Both the position numbers and the translations under genes were made by a program. A DNA stretch of 5,527 bases. It comes from Actinomycetes bacterium (GTDB lineage Bacteria > Actinomycetota > Actinomycetes > Prado026). Shown in pieces: positions 4,685 to 5,527 of the stretch (position 1 is its first letter; each line of letters starts with the position of its first letter). The notes under the pieces are model-generated. The model was not told where the DNA came from. It worked only from the letters and a program-made list of their open reading frames with translations, and ran no database searches. The DNA lies in assembly GCA_025455945.1 (NCBI GenBank), contig JALOLN010000151.1, forward strand, positions 1-5,527, written 5' to 3'.

Positions 4685-5527
4685 GTGTCACGCCGCGGGT
4701 GGGTGCTGTTCGCCGCGATGTCGGTGATCTGGGGGATCCCCTACCTGCTCATCAAGGTCGCCCTGGAGGAGCTGTCGCCGGCGTTCCTCGTCCTGGCCCG
4801 GACGGCGCTGGCGAGCCTGGTGCTCGTGCCGGTGGCGCTGCGGGCCGGCGTCGTCCGCCCCGCCCTGACGGCCTGGCCGGCCCTGCTGGCGTTCGCCGCC
4901 ATCGAGATGGTCGGCCCGTGGTTCCTGCTCAACCACGCCGAGGAGGCGATCTCGAGCAGCCTGGCGGGGCTGCTCATCGCGACGGTGCCGCTCGTGGCGA
5001 CCGTCATCGCCTTCGCCATGGGCGACCGGCACGTCCTGAGCCGGGTCCGCGTGGTCGGCCTCGCGGTGGGGCTCGGCGGAGTCGCGGCGATCGTCGGCCT
5101 GGACGTCGGCAGCGGGACGGCCACCGCCCTCGGCGTCGGCGAGATGCTGCTCGTCGCCGTCGGCTACGCGGTGGCGCCGGTGATCGCTGCGCGGTGGCTG
5201 TCCGACGTCCCCGCCCTCGGCGTGATCGCGGTGTCGGTCGCCGCCGTCGCGGTCGTCTACAGCCCGGCAGCGGTCCTCGACGGCCCCGAGGGGCGGCCGA
5301 GCGGGCGCGTCACCGCCGCGGTCGTCGTCCTGGCGCTGGTCTGCACGGCGCTGGCGTTCCTGCTCTTCTTCGCGCTGATCGCCGAGGTGGGCCCGGTGCG
5401 GGCGACGGTGTTCACGTTCGTCAACCCTGCGGTCGCCGTCCTGCTCGGGGTGAGCCTGCTCGGCGAGCCGTTCACCCGCGGGATGGCGCTGGGGTTCCCG
5501 CTCGTCCTGCTCGGCAGCTGGCTGGCC
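4685..5527 (+). CDS. EamA/DMT-superfamily transporter, 3' end outside the window
   Basis: From a GTG at 4685 an open frame of 281 codons runs to the window edge, near the usual 290-320 residues of the family. It begins MSRRGWVLFAAMSVIWGIPY, the typical first membrane helix of the EamA (RhaT/DMT) fold. About ten hydrophobic helices can be seen, at roughly 6-27, 33-53, 64-82, 91-112, 121-140, 147-167, 176-195, 210-230, 237-258 and 268 onward. The second EamA half shows the characteristic VGPVRATVFTFVNPAVAVL (235-253) and LLGEPFT (258-264). It is an inner-membrane drug/metabolite exporter; the substrate cannot be predicted. GTG is preferred because the next ATG (codon 12) would remove half the first helix, and GAGGG at 4673-4677 gives a seven-base spacing. 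The gap to dtd is three bases, suggesting one operon. The start is alternative and no stop is reached, so it is easily missed by simple ATG-based calls. Confidence 0.92.
   Translation, partial: MSRRGWVLFAAMSVIWGIPYLLIKVALEELSPAFLVLARTALASLVLVPVALRAGVVRPALTAWPALLAFAAIEMVGPWFLLNHAEEAISSSLAGLLIATVPLVATVIAFAMGDRHVLSRVRVVGLAVGLGGVAAIVGLDVGSGTATALGVGEMLLVAVGYAVAPVIAARWLSDVPALGVIAVSVAAVAVVYSPAAVLDGPEGRPSGRVTAAVVVLALVCTALAFLLFFALIAEVGPVRATVFTFVNPAVAVLLGVSLLGEPFTRGMALGFPLVLLGSWLA

Overview
The window is very GC-rich and gene-dense, and its protein families point to an actinobacterium. The combination of an RsiG-type anti-sigma factor, a large DUF4388/PATAN-type protein and high-GC codon use suggests the Geodermatophilaceae or relatives (Blastococcus/Geodermatophilus-like). 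That placement is an inference; no rRNA or marker gene is present.

Layout: a leftward (-) gene block occupies 1-1450. In transcription order it holds a beta-keto acid cleavage enzyme (BKACE/DUF849), then rsiG overlapping it by four bases (ATGA), then the first 14 codons of what looks like an L-asparaginase II family gene running off the left edge. A 134-bp divergent intergenic region (1451-1584) follows. A rightward (+) block then holds an 861-residue multidomain protein (1585-4170), D-aminoacyl-tRNA deacylase dtd (4256-4681), and an EamA/DMT-family transporter starting at a GTG three bases after dtd and running off the right edge.

The most interesting part is the centre. RsiG carries two copies of the c-di-GMP-binding signature E-x3-S-x2-R-x3-Q-x3-D. 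The second copy is perfect and the first has Asp for Glu. RsiG proteins hold the sigma factor WhiG inactive when loaded with c-di-GMP. The divergently transcribed 861-aa protein has, inside its N-terminal DUF4388 region, two consecutive 24-residue segments that fit the MshEN c-di-GMP-binding pattern. Its upstream region also holds a weak match to a WhiG/FliA-type promoter. I therefore propose, as a hypothesis, that this locus is a c-di-GMP signalling module pairing an anti-sigma switch with a large c-di-GMP-responsive scaffold protein.

The scaffold protein is itself unusual. It has thirteen uninterrupted 19-residue repeats (57 bp each) in which A1, W2, H5, W8 and E17 are invariant. These are followed by a charged E/R helix, Ala-rich helix, acidic linkers and a polybasic tail. 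Just before the repeats, the coding sequence contains a 67-bp, locally AT-richer segment bounded by 16-bp inverted repeats with one mismatch. It looks like a palindromic insertion or an mRNA structure and is not explained by the protein. No RNA genes, CRISPR arrays, insertion sequences or convincing terminators were seen.
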